Below, one piece after another: positions 40,901-55,900 of a DNA stretch of 64,000 bases. Position 1 is the stretch's first letter, and each line of letters begins with the position of its first letter. The notes under the pieces are model-generated. The model saw nothing but the letters and a program-made list of their open reading frames with translations. It did not search any database and had not been told where the DNA came from. The position numbers and the translations under genes were made by a program. Source of the stretch: Panulirus ornatus (taxonomy: Eukaryota > Arthropoda > Malacostraca > Decapoda > Palinuridae); NCBI RefSeq assembly GCF_036320965.1, contig NC_092262.1, forward strand, positions 7,406,572 through 7,470,571, given 5' to 3'.

Positions 40901-43900
40901 CTGAGAGTGATCATCTGCCATTCATAAAAGAGCCTGGAATATCTTTTACTAAACTAAGGAAACAAGGGCAAAGTATGGAGTAAACAGCCGTCACAATTCA
41001 TGAACAAGTTTAATGGTATGGTGTCTACAGAGGCAATCTGTACCAAACCTAGATAGACAGTCCATTTCTAACTCCGTAGCAAATTACTTCATAATTAGAC
41101 ATTATCTATCTATCAATAACTATGCCATTCCCATGTATACAAAGTAGATCAACTGCATACGAGCAAGCAGGGAATGACATTACAGAACTGGGTTCCCAAT
41201 GCCACAAGCTGGAAAAAGGTAAATATGCCCATTACCCATGAGTAAATATGCAACCTTGTAATATGCCAAGCAAATTCTGTAAATTTTTGTCCATTTACAA
41301 CAAGCAACTCAGCTAGAGCAATCCACAGAACTGAAGTCATTAGCCAAGTATAATTCAAATTAGCTTCTGGAATAACAGCATTAACTGAAGGACTGTACTG
41401 GCCCGAACTTAGGACAGTGAGAAAAGAGCACCATCTGATTAAAGATAAAAACTCCAAAGCTAGTGAAGTTAACACAAAGTCAAAAGGCAAATAAAACACA
41501 GAAAATATACCCTTAAAGTCATATCACAAAACTGGATCACAATTACATTATAATTGACAGTTTAGCTCTAATGTCCTTGCTAGAAATTAATAACCCAGGC
41601 GGATATTACGTCTAATAAGCTAACACTGCTGACGAGTATAGACTGTTTGACTATATAACCAACAACTGCTAGGGGTTAATAGCTTTCATACATAAACTAA
41701 CCCTTTACTTATATATCTGATGCCTGTTCCCTTCAGGAACTCCCTTCAAGAAGTGGCCACAGCAAGAGTGTTTCTACTTATCCCTGTCCTCACATGCCTT
41801 CTTCACTTAAAACTATGAAAAATATTTGCTCCCCATCTAATCTTACTGAAGCTGTCTTGTAAGTAATGAGACAGCAATCATGTGTAACAACAGTTAATAA
41901 GAGTGAAGCGAAATGCTAGTCATATTCTTAAACATGTTAATAAACAAAACAACAAACATCAAAGGTCTCATCAAAGGCTTTGTGTTGAGCAGTATTAAAT
42001 CAACACAACAGCCACAATCCTGAGGATTACAATAATTACATATTTCATTATAAATTTTTTAGTTCAAATTAACTCGAAAAAAAAAAAATCCGAGAAATAC
42101 ATCTGTACCATAAGTACCTCAAATCTTACACTAACAAACAGCTATCGTACTTTTCATAGATTCTGTATAAATCAAGATGAACTCTCTAATGTCTTGGAAC
42201 TTTCAGAATGTTCTCCATTTTCTTTAGTATGATACCATTCACACCAAACTTGCCAAGATATTTCTCTTGCAAAATACTTTACTCCACACTTGCATTAAAC
42301 TGCTTAGTCTGTAATGTCCATGACGTCTAGGAAAGAATGCAATCAAAACTTCAATAAGATCATGACTAGATTAATATTCATCTTAACCCTATGTCATTCC
42401 AATATGAAACAAAAATTTAAAAATCATTATCACTGAGATGACCATCACTGCCCATGTCCACTTGGTGAACTTTCAATCCACATGGACACAACTCATACAT
42501 TCAATGAAGCCTCACCAACTTCATCATTTAACACATTCATACAGCTATATGCAAGGAACAAGGTAGCTTTTATACAGAAAATATCACCACCACAACTGGG
42601 TGCTAGTATCAAAGCATATCATATGCAAAGGTAGGACCATCCATTGGATTACCTCTGTGCAAACTTCTGATAGGCATCCTATGAATCTCTCAATATATTG
42701 GAGCTTCAATCACCTTGACAGCCAAAGCAATGCACTAGGAGGACTACAACCAGACACCTGTTGTGTGTTGGGGCTAATAAGAAAGGTCTGCCATAGTGTT
42801 CTACGGCAATGCTTTAAAGCACATACAAAAAGAAATCTGTCTTTGGACAGAAGAGTTTAGCCCTCTGGATAGTCCACATGGGCCCATTCAGCCTCATACT
42901 GCGAGTGGTGGGCTCTTACGATTAACAGGCCTTCATGTAGGAAAGAGACATTTTCAACTTCAAAACCGAATTTCTTGTATGGCAGATGGCTCAAATTCTT
43001 TCAATCACCTTTATGAAAAATCTGCTTGATTTCATGGGTTTAATACAAACTCTCCCAGTACATGAGTGCACTTGAATCAGGATGCCAACTTTATGATGAA
43101 ATTAAACTAGTTTGCTGTTATATCATACAAATGAGGCCCAGTATATGTCAAGTGCATGGCTTCAACATTACATATCCAAAATATACAGAGAACCTCCAAC
43201 TACAAACTACCGTCATAATCTAGATGCTGAAAATGTTCTTTTACTGAATAATGTTCTTAGCTTTAAATGCTACATTTAGGAACATTTAGAAAGGATCATT
43301 GGATAGATACATTAGGTAGTAGTAGTAGGTAGCATTATGTAGGAGCACTAAGCAGTAGTAGTCAGTAGGAAAATTAGGAAAGAGCCTTTGCAAACACTGC
43401 ACTACACTTGCCCTCTGGCAGTGGCCCATTAAGGGCAAAGCAGTAAAGGCTAAGAAGCAGCACTGGAGTTCACTAGTTATGGTGAGTATTGTGAGTGGCC
43501 ACCCCCTTGAGAGAGATCCAGTTTGGAACAAGCAATAGAGATATATAGGTGTTTAGATAAATTTAAATGATACATGTAATACATTAACCGACACTGTTTT
43601 GTCGGCTCCTTCCAAAAAACAAAACTCATCATAAATTTCCTGTCCAAATATTCCACAATGTTTTTATGCCATTGTATAAATGAAAAATATGCACTTTTAG
43701 TTCTCAAGAAAATTCTTTCATATTTGCAAAATCTAAAAACAGCATAAGTAAGTAAATGAAGAAACACATTCTTTACCGAGTTAATGTAATGTGTGGTGGC
43801 CTTGATCTGGTGACATCTATTGCACACCTGAATCTTACCCTCATAATGGCTTGCTGGCTCGCGAGGTTGTTGACACTGCAAATGCTGTTGAGATGCCTTA

Positions 43901-46900
43901 ATACGCTCCATCTTCTCCTTGATCTTGTTGAGAACCTCACGTTCTGCTGCTTGCTGCTCTGCAATCTCTTTCTGCATCAATTCTGCTATCAGCTCAGCAC
44001 CCCTTGAGAAGATATGGTTACTATCATCTGACAAAAATGATGCTAAAAAAGTTTACCTTTCTAATTTCAAAATCTAACCGTAGAATAAAGGATAATCATT
44101 ATGTTTCAAAACATTTGGCCTGCTGGGCTTATTCCAAAAACAATCACTACTGTACTTAGAGAGTTGAAAGTCTCAAAAGACTAAATTTCCTCATTTTAGC
44201 CTTCTTCCTTTCTTCAGTGCATAATTCTCCTGTGCCCATGTACACAAAAGTATACCACTTTCTGATATGCCATACTTTCTGAAAATATTCTTCATTTTCT
44301 ATAGCCATACACTACTCTTACTTTTCAATTTCCTCATGCTTCTTTATATATATCTTTCTTTTCAATCTCTATATGCTTCTCTATTCATACATTTCTCCTG
44401 TACATAAGGTGATGTAACTTTTTAACACTATCTTAAACTAATGAAAGCAAGTAGCTCCAATTGTAAAAATCAAACAAACACAAAGATTTCCTCTACAAAT
44501 ATCTTAATAACCAGTGTTTGGTCTTTACTGCACAGAGGTGGCGATATGGTCTTTGACACAAACGTATATTGTCAACAAACAATGAGAAAATGATACTAAA
44601 ATGCACATACGTGAATCATAACAATGCATTCATCTTAAATACACTTACATGCTGGCATCTGAACTTTATACATCCCATACAAAGGGGATTTAGACCACCA
44701 TAACCAACCTTGACCTTAAGTGACCAGCAAATATTACCTGGATGCTAGTTTTGTCTGTGCCTTCATCTCTGTGACTAGGTGCTGAAAGTAAAAGGAAGTA
44801 AACAATCTGCGCTGCATCAAGAGGAACCCAAAACAGATTCCATCCCACAGAAGTCCAGCCTCTGACTTAGGAACTGCACAGTCATCAGCCAAAGCTGCAA
44901 GAATATGTAATATGAAGCTTAAAACTGTACTATCCCTCATCTCCTTACAATGCAGTTCCACATAAAATGTTAAACTTTTTAGACAGTTATAGATTTTGAG
45001 GCAGTTCCCCTAAAGGTATCAATTCCACACCTAAATATGTAACAAAGATGGAGTGAGTACTTTGAAGGACTGTAGAATATGTCTGATGATACAGTGGCAG
45101 ATTTTGGGCATTTGGGTGGCATACAAGAGATACAAGTTTGTCAAGTGTATCAAGTAAGTTGAACGGAAGAATGATCATTGATAGGATGGTGGCATACCCA
45201 GAGCATCAAAATGAGGATGAATGAGGTTTCAGGAGTGACAGAATATGAGGATCAGGTATTTGCTTTGGAGAATGTGCATAAGAAATGCTTAAAAAAACCG
45301 AAATATTTGTATGTGGTGTCTATGGATCTGGAGAAAGCACCTGACAGAGCAGCTTCGTGGAAGATGTTATGAATATATGGTGTGGGAAGAAAACTGTTAA
45401 AAGCAGGGTGGTTTTTAGCAAGAGATTAAGGCATCAAAGAATATGTACAAAGGAGTGTGGGTGGTTCAAGATGAAGAAGAGACTGCAGCAGGGGTGTATG
45501 TCATTATGGATGTTTGTTTATGGATGGGGTTTCACATGAGGTAAATGCAAGGATTTTGGAGAAAGGCAGATATGCAGTCTGCTAGGGGAGGGGGCCCAGA
45601 AAGCGAGTCAATTGTTACGTGATGACATGGTGCTCATGGCAGGGTCGAGTAAGAAACTCCAGACTCTGGTGTCAGAGTTCTGGTGCATTTGCGAAAGAAG
45701 GTTGAAAATTAATGTGAATAAACACAGTTTATTAAGTTCAGGAGAGCAAAGAAACAGGTTAGTCGGGGATGAAAGTTCAAAAAGCAAAAACTTGGAGGAA
45801 GGGTCGTGCTTTACATACTTGACAGTGGACAAGGCAGCAAGAAATGGAAATATGGAAGCTGAAAATCCTCCTCCTCTCGTTTTTTTTTTTTATTTTCCAA
45901 AATAAGGAACAGAGAAAGGGGCCAGGTGAAGATATTCCCTCAAAGGCCCAGTCCTCTGTTCTTAATGCTACCTCGCTATCGCGGGAAATGACGAACAGTA
46001 TGAAAGAAAAGAAAGGATTTATCCCTTGGGATAGGGGAGAAAGAATACTTCCCACGTATGTGTCGTAGAAGGCAACTGAAAGGGGAAGGAGTGGGAGGCT
46101 GGAAATCATCCCCTCCTGTTTTTCAATTTTCCAGAAGGAACAGAGAAAGGGGCCAAATGAGGATATTCCCTCTAAGGTTCAGTCCTCTGTTCTTAGCACT
46201 ACCTCGCTCATGAAGGGAATGCCCAACATGAATGAAAAAAAAAAAAATCACCTAAATAAATTAACCTCTTCACAAAGTCTGCCTTAAGTGCAAATCTCAT
46301 TCCATCATTTCCTAGTGATACAATATGCATCTTGCAAATTTCACCACCTCATTAGCTGATGATACTATGTACACCACTGAGAAGGGGTTTTACTATTTAC
46401 TGGTTAAGGTATGGACCAAGCAAGACTTATCATACTTAAGGACAGCCACAGCAGAAAGCCTCGTGCTTACCATTTCTGAAGGCTATCTCCCCTCTTACTT
46501 AGACTGAGCATGGGTGTTTGCTAGCATGTATCATCCAGTACTGTTAGTACCTTATAGCCATCAGATTCTGGATGGTGCAATATGCATCACCAGCCAGCAA
46601 CTTGGGTAAACACAGCTACAAATTTATTCAAGTAAACTACAAATAAACACAGCTACAAATTTAAGTAAACTACAAATAATGGATAAAAAACACTTGTGAT
46701 ACTAATGGCAAATAAACAATTGCATGTTTTGTTGTTAAATTTGAAGATTTTACGGCTTTCTTATTGTTTAACAATGAAACCATCTGAAAGCTTTTATGCA
46801 CAAGACTAAACAGTTACATTAGCTTACTATTAACGTCATAAAATTTCTAAAATTCTCTAGTAATTTTGTAGGTAGTAGCTGGTATGCAGCTTATTATCTG

Positions 46901-49900
46901 GGAAGGACATTAACAGTGCTACCTGCCTAGGTATTAGGAGGATTAAAGATGGCTACGTAGCAAGTCAGCACTTTAGCGGTTGTCAAGTCGCACTCCTCTG
47001 ACCTAGGTAGCTGTCTTTGCACCACCCACCTGTGGACTACTGACATTCTGTCCACAAACATATATCTCTGCCTTTTGACAAAATGGCAGCAGTAATGGAG
47101 AGAAGTAGGAACATTTAGGCAGGAGCATTAGGTGGAAGTAGACTGGAGCATTAGGTAGAAGTCATCTGTAGGAACATTAGGTAGGAGCCTCTGTAAGCAC
47201 TGCACTAAAGTTGCCCTTTGCCAGTGGCCTGTTAAGGTTGAGGCATATAAGCTAAGAAGCTGCACTGGAGTTGACTAGCCATGGAGACTACTGCTGTGGC
47301 CATCCCTCTAAATGAGTTCCAGGAGGGAACAAGCATCAGAGACATAGATAAACAAATTGACGTAGTAACTGTGTTTCAGTTACAATTATTCTGTAGCTAT
47401 ATGACAGGAGCTTAACACTACAAATGACATCAGGTAGACATTCATACAAGGACACTGTTCACTTGTTTCCAATGCCGTCTTGAAGACAGAAGCAAATATT
47501 TATAAAAGATTAATGGAGATCTTGTCTGAGCTGAAGCATTAAAGTACATAAAACTGAAAATATAAGACACTTTTATATGTATAAAAGTTCACAAAAAACT
47601 TAAAACACAATTGGTACTGGTTCATTACATAAATTAAAAGTAAGAGCGAGCGATGTGGAGAATGTGTAAATGTGATCCATCCTACTGAACTGGGAATGAA
47701 ATGATCATATATAGAAAAGATATTCAATTAATTCAGGGAACTACTAATCTACTATTAACATATATATTCTTTTTTGCAATCTACAGTATATCAAAAATAT
47801 CTGAAATATGTTTCTAGATAAATGTGACATTTTCCCAGCCTTGCAGGATTCCATGAAACATACTAATGGTTTAAATTACATGTGGATAATGTGTGAATTG
47901 TTGGAAACAAAGCAAGTATCATGCACTGCCAAAGATCTTTTTTTTTTTTTTTTTTTTTGTCGGTCTCCCGCGTTTGCGAGGTAGCGCAAGGAAACAGACG
48001 AAAGAAATGGCCCAACCCACCCCCATACACATGTATATACATACGTCCACACACGCAAATATACATACCTACACAGCTTTCCATGGTTTACCCCAGACGC
48101 TTCACATGCCTTGATTCAATCCACTGACAGCACGTCAACCCCGGTATACCACATCGCTCCAATTCACTCTATTCCTTGCCCTCCTTTCACCCTCCTGCAT
48201 GTTCAGGCCCCGATCACACAAAATCTTTTTCACTCCATCTTTCCACCTCCAATTTGGTCTCCCTCTTCTCCTCGTTCCCTCCACCTCCGACACATATATT
48301 CTCTTGGTCAATCTTTCCTCACTCATTCTCTCCATGTGCCCGAACCATTTCAAAACACCCTCTTCTGCTCTCTCAACCAAGCTCTTTTTATTTCCACACA
48401 TCTCTCTTACCCTTACGTTACTTACTCGATCAAACCACCTCACACCACACATTGTCCTCAAACATCTCATTTCCAGCACATCCATCCTCCTGCGCACAAC
48501 TCTATCCATAGCCCACGCCTCGCAACCATACAACATTGTTGGAACCACTATTCCTTCAAACATACCCATTTTTGCCTTCCGAAATAATGTTCTCGACTTC
48601 CACACATTCTTCAAGGCTCCCAGAATTTTCGCCCCATCCCCCACCCTATGATCCACTTCCGCTTCCATGGTTCCATCCGCTGCCAGATCCACTCCCAGAT
48701 ATCTAAAACACTTCACTTCCTCCAGTTTTTCTCCATTCAAACTCACCTCCCAATTGACTTGACCCTCAACCCTACTGTACCTAATAACCTTGCTCTTATT
48801 CACATTTACTCTTAACTTTCTTCTTTCACACACTTTACCAAACTCAGTCACCAGCTTCTGCAGTTTCTCACATGAATCAGCCACCAGCGCTGTATCATCA
48901 GCGAACAACAACTGACTCACTTCCCAAGCTCTCTCCTCCCCAACAGACTTCATACTTGCCCCTTTCCAAAACTCTTGCATTCACCTCCCTAACAACCCCA
49001 TCCATAAACAAATTAAACAACCATGACATCACAAACCCCTGCCGCAAACCTACATTCACTGAGAACCAATCATTTTCCTCTCTTCCTACACGTACACATG
49101 CCTTACATCCTCGATAAAAACTTTTCACTGCTTCTAACAACTTGCCTCCCACACCATATATTCTTAATACCTTCCACAGAGCATCTCTATCAACTCTATC
49201 ATATGCCTTCTCCAGATCCATAAATGCTACATACAAATCCATTTATCAACAGAATAACCTTTAGGAAACCTTGACTACAGAATGTGTATTTGAAACTTAC
49301 ACTAACAGTATGTTAATTGATAAAAAGGCTTGATGGACTTTTGCCAATATAAAACAGTTCAGTAAAATTTTCCAACCATACTCTCAATGCAATAAAAATT
49401 GTAATTTACCTGCTACAATCTCTTCATCAGATTCATCTCCAAATTTCTTGACACATGCTATACCAAAGAGCTGGACCAACCAGCATACATGGACAGAAAG
49501 AGGCTTCAAGTAAACACATCCTAGCAGCTGCAAGAAAGTCTTTACTACGATGACACCAACATTGTATCCAAGCAAGTAATTCCAGCTGTTAAGGATGAGA
49601 AATCATGATTAGCAGTATTTTGTACATGAAACCTATAAAAAAAGCCCCACCTATCTTAAAAGGTACTATATTTAGAGCAATAGTTATGAGAAGCTCTGAA
49701 CATAGAGCAAAATACCTTTTTAATCATATTTTGGCAGTTTAATGTTCATGCTTGCGACGAACATATAAAAAAAAAATCACAAACTATTATTCTTAAGCTA
49801 CAAGATCAGCATTTCAAGCACCAATGGAATAAGTAAAAATGCTACAAAATTTCTCATACTTGAGATTTTTTCTCATATTGCTAATTAACACCTCATAATA

Positions 49901-52900
49901 ACCCACAATGAAGCTTTTATACACATTTCAGCATTTGCAACACTCCTTTTCTGCTTGGCATTTTAGAGAGAATTCCTGAGATTGAGAAACAGGCTCTCTT
50001 ATCAGTGTGGAAATAATTGTTCCTATGCACTCAAATATCTAAGAATAAACAATGCCACAGATATATCAATATAGGACAAAAAGGCAACTTAATTCTTGCA
50101 ACAAAATGTTTCTATTTTCTGTAAATCCCCCTTATTTCTCAATTATTATTACCAGACCAGTTTCTTTGAAAGAGTCCTGGTATTACTTCGGACTTTTCTC
50201 AAGGATTTTACTGCCAGAGGCAGTACTACTTCCAGCAGCAGGGAAATATAGACTCCTTTAGGGTGAGAATTTCTTGACAAGACTAAACTCCCAGTGATAC
50301 ATTCTTCCTTCTTTCATACTTGTTCGACATTTCCCACAGGAACAAGGTACCATCCAGAAAAGATGGACAAGCCTTTGAGGAAAAAATCTCAAATAATACC
50401 ACCTGCATCAGCAAGGTAGCAACAAAAAACAAACGAAAAAAGTCCATATCCACTCACGCTTATCCTCTAGCTGTCATGTGTAAGGCACTGAAACCACAAC
50501 TCCCTATCCACATTCAGACCCCACAGGCCTTTCCATGATTTATCCTGGACATTTCACATGCCCTGGTTCAGTCCACTGATGGCAAGCTGACCCCTTGTAC
50601 ACCAAATCCTTCCAATTTACTTTATTCTGTGCACACCTTTCACCCTCTTGCATGTTCAGTGCTCGATAACTCAAAATCTTTTTCATTCCATCCTTCCATC
50701 TCCAATTTGGTTTCCTGGTTCTCCTTATTCCCTCCACTTTTGAAACGTATATCCTCTTTGTCATCCTTTCCTCACTTATTCTCTCAAACATCTAAACCAT
50801 TTCAGCACACCCTGTTCTATTCCCTCAACTACATTCTTTTTATTACCACACATCTCTCTGACCCTTTCCTTACTTACTCAATCAAACCACCTCACACCAC
50901 ATAACTTCTAAAAGCATTCCCAAAAATGTCCACTCTCCTCTGCATAGCCTTAACTACAGCCCACGTATTAATCACAGACATTCTCGGAAACACATCACTG
51001 AATTTTTAGTTATCACCACATTATCATTATCCACAGTTTCTCAGACAATCTTTTCAATTTTTTGGCTCCAAATTCACAAGCCTGTATCAAATGCAACCTA
51101 AAATGTTTAAAATTTCTACTTTTGCATCATTATCAATTCAATTGTTCTCAGTCCAATTAAGGCATCATTGCATCACCACAAACAAGGAGGGTAAGGGGGT
51201 AATCAGTTAAAGCAAAGCATGGGTCTTTGATCCAGGAGAATTCATTTCATGGAGAGAACTAGCAAGGAGCCCACAAGTGTGTTCTTAAACTCAGCACAGA
51301 ACAACAATTTGTCTTCTGAAGAACAATGTGTACCGAGATCATCTACAATGAAATACAGCTTGAAAGTAATGTTATGCCTTTTATTGTAAAGTAGTAGTCT
51401 ATCACTCCTTAACCATTCCTGGTGGACCATTTATGGAACTTTTTAAGACCAGCAGTTGGCTTGAACCAATAGTGAAAAACTAAGCAAAGTTGTGGGGTTA
51501 CTGCATATTTTACCCCATTACTTGTTCATCAAAAAATATACTTTTCAGTTTTCAGGAATACTTTTGCAATCACAATTTCCTGCCTAAAGCACATATACTT
51601 TTGCCAACATATTAAAACAATGCTGAAAGAAAAGAAAATATTAACACACAAGAGGGTAATCTATTTTGGTATGTACACGAGTCTCCATAGCCAACTAAGG
51701 TTAGCCCGTCCATAAAATATCTTTTATACTCACAGTCTAAGGATTGTGGTGAGTGGTCTTATGTAGAATTCATTTCCTTGCCACAGGAAGATGAAGGCCC
51801 CTAGGACATAACCCATCGCAAAAAGGGTGACACGATTAGTGCCTCCCAGGAACATGACAGCTAGAGTGATCCAGTATGATGTGAAGAAAACCACCACCTT
51901 CACCATATCCAAGTAGTTCCTGAAGAAGATGTATGGCCTGGTAGAGATCCGAGACTTGTGTCTGTGCTTCATCTATTCAGACGTGTCAAAAGGGTCATGA
52001 ATAAGGAATCATATACATGGGCAATCAAGTAATTACATGAAAACAAGTAGGACAATCATGTTTCAGTTTTTTCAATTCCCCTCTAATTGTGTCTTCATTC
52101 AACACTAACACGAATTCTAATACATCAATTCAATCAAATGAGGTAACTAATACTTGCAAAAAGTAAGATGTTTAATGCAAAAATAACAACCAGGAAGACT
52201 GCAGGTGTTCTTATTATTCTTCAAATACTTAAGCTAGAAATCAAATTAAAAAATTACAGCACTAGTCTTGAGTAGTCTTTAGAGCACAAATCACACCATT
52301 CCAACATATATATCCTTCCTCCATTGCCACCTGTTACCAATATTGAACTTACAATCTACTTTGGGCATAACAGAAAATGTGAAATGAAACATCAGGCAAG
52401 AACATTAGGGAGACATTAGGTAGTAGTAGTTCGTAGAAACCTTTGAGAACACTGCACTAGAATTGCCCTCTGCCAGTGGCCCAATAATGGTGAGGCACTT
52501 AAGGTTAAGAAGCGCCGTATGGAAACTCTTTTGCCGTGGCTACATCCTTGAAGGATTTCCCAAAGAGAACAGTCATATAGAAAGACTGAAATGAAGGCAA
52601 TAACAACCACAAAACCCAACAAGACAAGAAGACACTTTCATTTTTAAATTTCTTTTCCCCCTTTTGTGCTTACCAAAAAACTAACCCGTAACCACAAGAT
52701 TGTGTTATCAAGCGAGGTAACAAAAATGACAGCTATGTGGAAGAAAAATATTCTTTTCAAACACAGAACATAAAACTTTTCCTACTCATTGGAATTTTCC
52801 TGAATACAAGTAAAACATCTGTAATGTAATAAAGGTGAAAGGATGAAGTGCAATACCAAGAAATCATTGTATAGATTTGGAGTAAGGATCTTATTTCTGA

Positions 52901-55900
52901 AATCTATATGTTTAATGCTCAAACAAGAGATAAGATTACGAAGGAGAAAATTATCACATAAAACTTTTGGTTCATCAATAAATATCCATGTCTTTATAAG
53001 GAGGACATAGCAACATTTAATCAAACATGGTGCTTCCCAGTGAAAATAAAGATAGAACTAAGCTGTGTGAGATAGAGCAACCTTTTTTTTTTCAAACTTT
53101 ATAGCCACTTCCCATGTTAGCAAGGTAGCACCAGGAACAGTCAAAGAAAGGCCACGTCCATTCATATCCATTCTCGAGCTGTCATGTGCAATGGACCAAA
53201 ACAACCTATCATTCCAAAAACATGAATTCTGATTTCAAGTTAATGGGATGGTAAAAGCTGTCAGATCAAATCTAGAGGAAAGAAGCATAAAGCCAAAGCA
53301 GTGTTTAATTACACATCTACATAATGTATCTGTTGACCATTCTGTGAAAGTGACAAAGCAGTACAGTGCATGATACTAGTAACCATCTGAGAATAGCATC
53401 TATATAAAAAGGACATTTCTGAGTGGTTCCATCAGCACATCCATCCTGACTTATATCAGGGAGGGAGGTTTGATTTAAGGTAAGGGAAAAACATGGAGAT
53501 ATCAAAGTTGGACAAGTGGAGAAATTGAAGAAAAAATAAAAATCAGTAAGATAAGTGCAGACAGACTGGAAAAGCTAAGGAGAAATTCCTCAAGATCAAA
53601 AAGCAGAGCAAAGTTTGAGAGTATGGAGAAATGTTACGGTATTTCATATGATGAATTCTGTTAATTTGGGAATATAAATCTATGTCAATTCTCTAAGTTG
53701 CACAAGGTATGTAGTATGTTTGACACTTAAGATAAAGGGGATATGCTGACAAAAGAAAGAATTCTTAACAACTATGCTGTCAACTGCAAAACAATTGGGT
53801 ATGCTCACTCAAGAGACCTTCTGTTTTATGCAAATATATGCACTGCCATGGTGGGGCTCATTACTTACTAAGCTAAAAACCATGATGTACTCACTGTGGG
53901 AAAGTGTTCTTTGTCCATACATCAACATCCAAAATAAAGACAACTAAATGAGAGAATGAAATACTAATAACATTAACTCTGCAGTGACATTCAACATCAC
54001 TTCCCACAACAAGATCCATCTTTACACATCTCTTGGTCATCATGCTTATGCTGGGTTCAAGGGTACTGTCCTTGGCAGGTATCAAACATTTTGAAGTGAT
54101 TCATCTCATATTCTGCCTTGCTAGGTCTTGTAGCAAGACGAACAGAAATGTGACTATAAAATTTTTTTAGGGATGATGCACATAAACTGGGTGAGCATAA
54201 TCTGAAAAATTTAAGCTGTACTTACTTTTTACCACTTGCACTCCTAAAGGAAAGAATCACGAGGCAACATCAGAACTAAATGTTCATACAATGAAGGGTA
54301 AAAGGCTGTTTATAGACTGAGATCCATATTCTGATAATCCCTTTTATCTGATGGAGCTTTAGTATTTCTTCAATCAAATCTTAATACAGCTTCCCTTCCT
54401 ACATTAGAGAGACTACCAAGATTAATTTTTCTTCAGCTGTCTAAGTAGAAACATTTATATGCCAATGAGCATGCCCACTTTTATGCTTCTAAAGATATTT
54501 ACAGAAAAAAAAAGTTGCATAAAAATAATACCATACAAAATATCAAGTCTAATTAATGCTTAATTTTTTCAAATGTGCAGCTATATATGGACAAAAAATG
54601 TAGGCTTTAAAGGATGAAACATTATTTCTGGAATGTAGATTGAGCTCTGAGTGTCTACAAGAGCATTTCCTTGGTAGCTGGTTAAAAAAGTATTCTACAC
54701 AATGATATGGGGTGCTTCACACCATAACACCCTCTTTAAGAACCATAGAGCATGAAGCCAACATTCTCCTTCAAGGAACTAACAATACAATAAACTGCCT
54801 CTGCCTAAAACATCATGGCATAGAGTAATGGTAATGCAAAGCATCAATTCACCCTCATTCATTCATTAACCGCTGATATCTATGCCCCGTAGCTATCATT
54901 AACAGGATTCAAAATATTCATTTCTGAAAAGAAAAAATGTACGCTTATGTATTATTTTTACACAACTGCCGTTTCCCATGTCAGTGAGGTAGAGCCACGA
55001 AAGAAAGAATGGATATACAAACATAACAAATGCCCATATACGCACATATACATACACAGACATATACCTATGTACATATTCATACTTTGCTTGCCTTCAT
55101 CCATTCCTGTTGTTACCCTGCCCCACAGGAAACAACCTTGCTACCCCCTACTTCAATGAGGTAGCACCAGGAAAACAAAAATGCCACATTCGTTCACACT
55201 CGGTCTCTAGCTGTCACAAGAAATCGCAAGGTAGCGCCAGGAACAGACAGAAAGGCCACACCCACTTGCATCCATTCTCTAGCCTTTATGTGTAATACAT
55301 CAAAACCAACACTCCCAATCCACAACAGGGCCCCTAAAACATTTCCATGGTTTAACCCAGGTGCTTCACATGCCCTGGTTCAGTCCACTAACAGCATGTT
55401 GACCCTGGTATGCCACATCATTCCAATTCACTCTATCCAATGCACACCTGTCATCCTCCTGCATGTTCAGGCCCAAATCACTCAAAATCTTTTCCCCTTC
55501 ATCCTTCCATCTTCAATGTGGTCTCCCTGTTCGCCTTGTTACCTCCACTTCTGACATATATCCTCTTTGTTCAACTGTTTCTACTCATTCTTTCCATTAG
55601 CGAGGGATGAAGAACAGCTTAAAAAAAGTTTAACGCATCACAAAGACTACAAAGTTGATGTAATAAGTTATCCAGCAAAGTTCCTTAGAGTAAACGAGCA
55701 ACTTCTGATCAATATGGAATTTCTACCGATGACAAACATTGAAGATTATACTTCTAAACATTTTGACCTATGGATCAGATACTTTCAGATCATGGATTCT
55801 AGTGTTCCTTGCTTTTCTATTTCTTCATTTCAGCTGAAAGTCATAATAAATCTGTCAAGTACTTTGAGAATGTACTTGATCATGAGTTGTGACATTCTTA

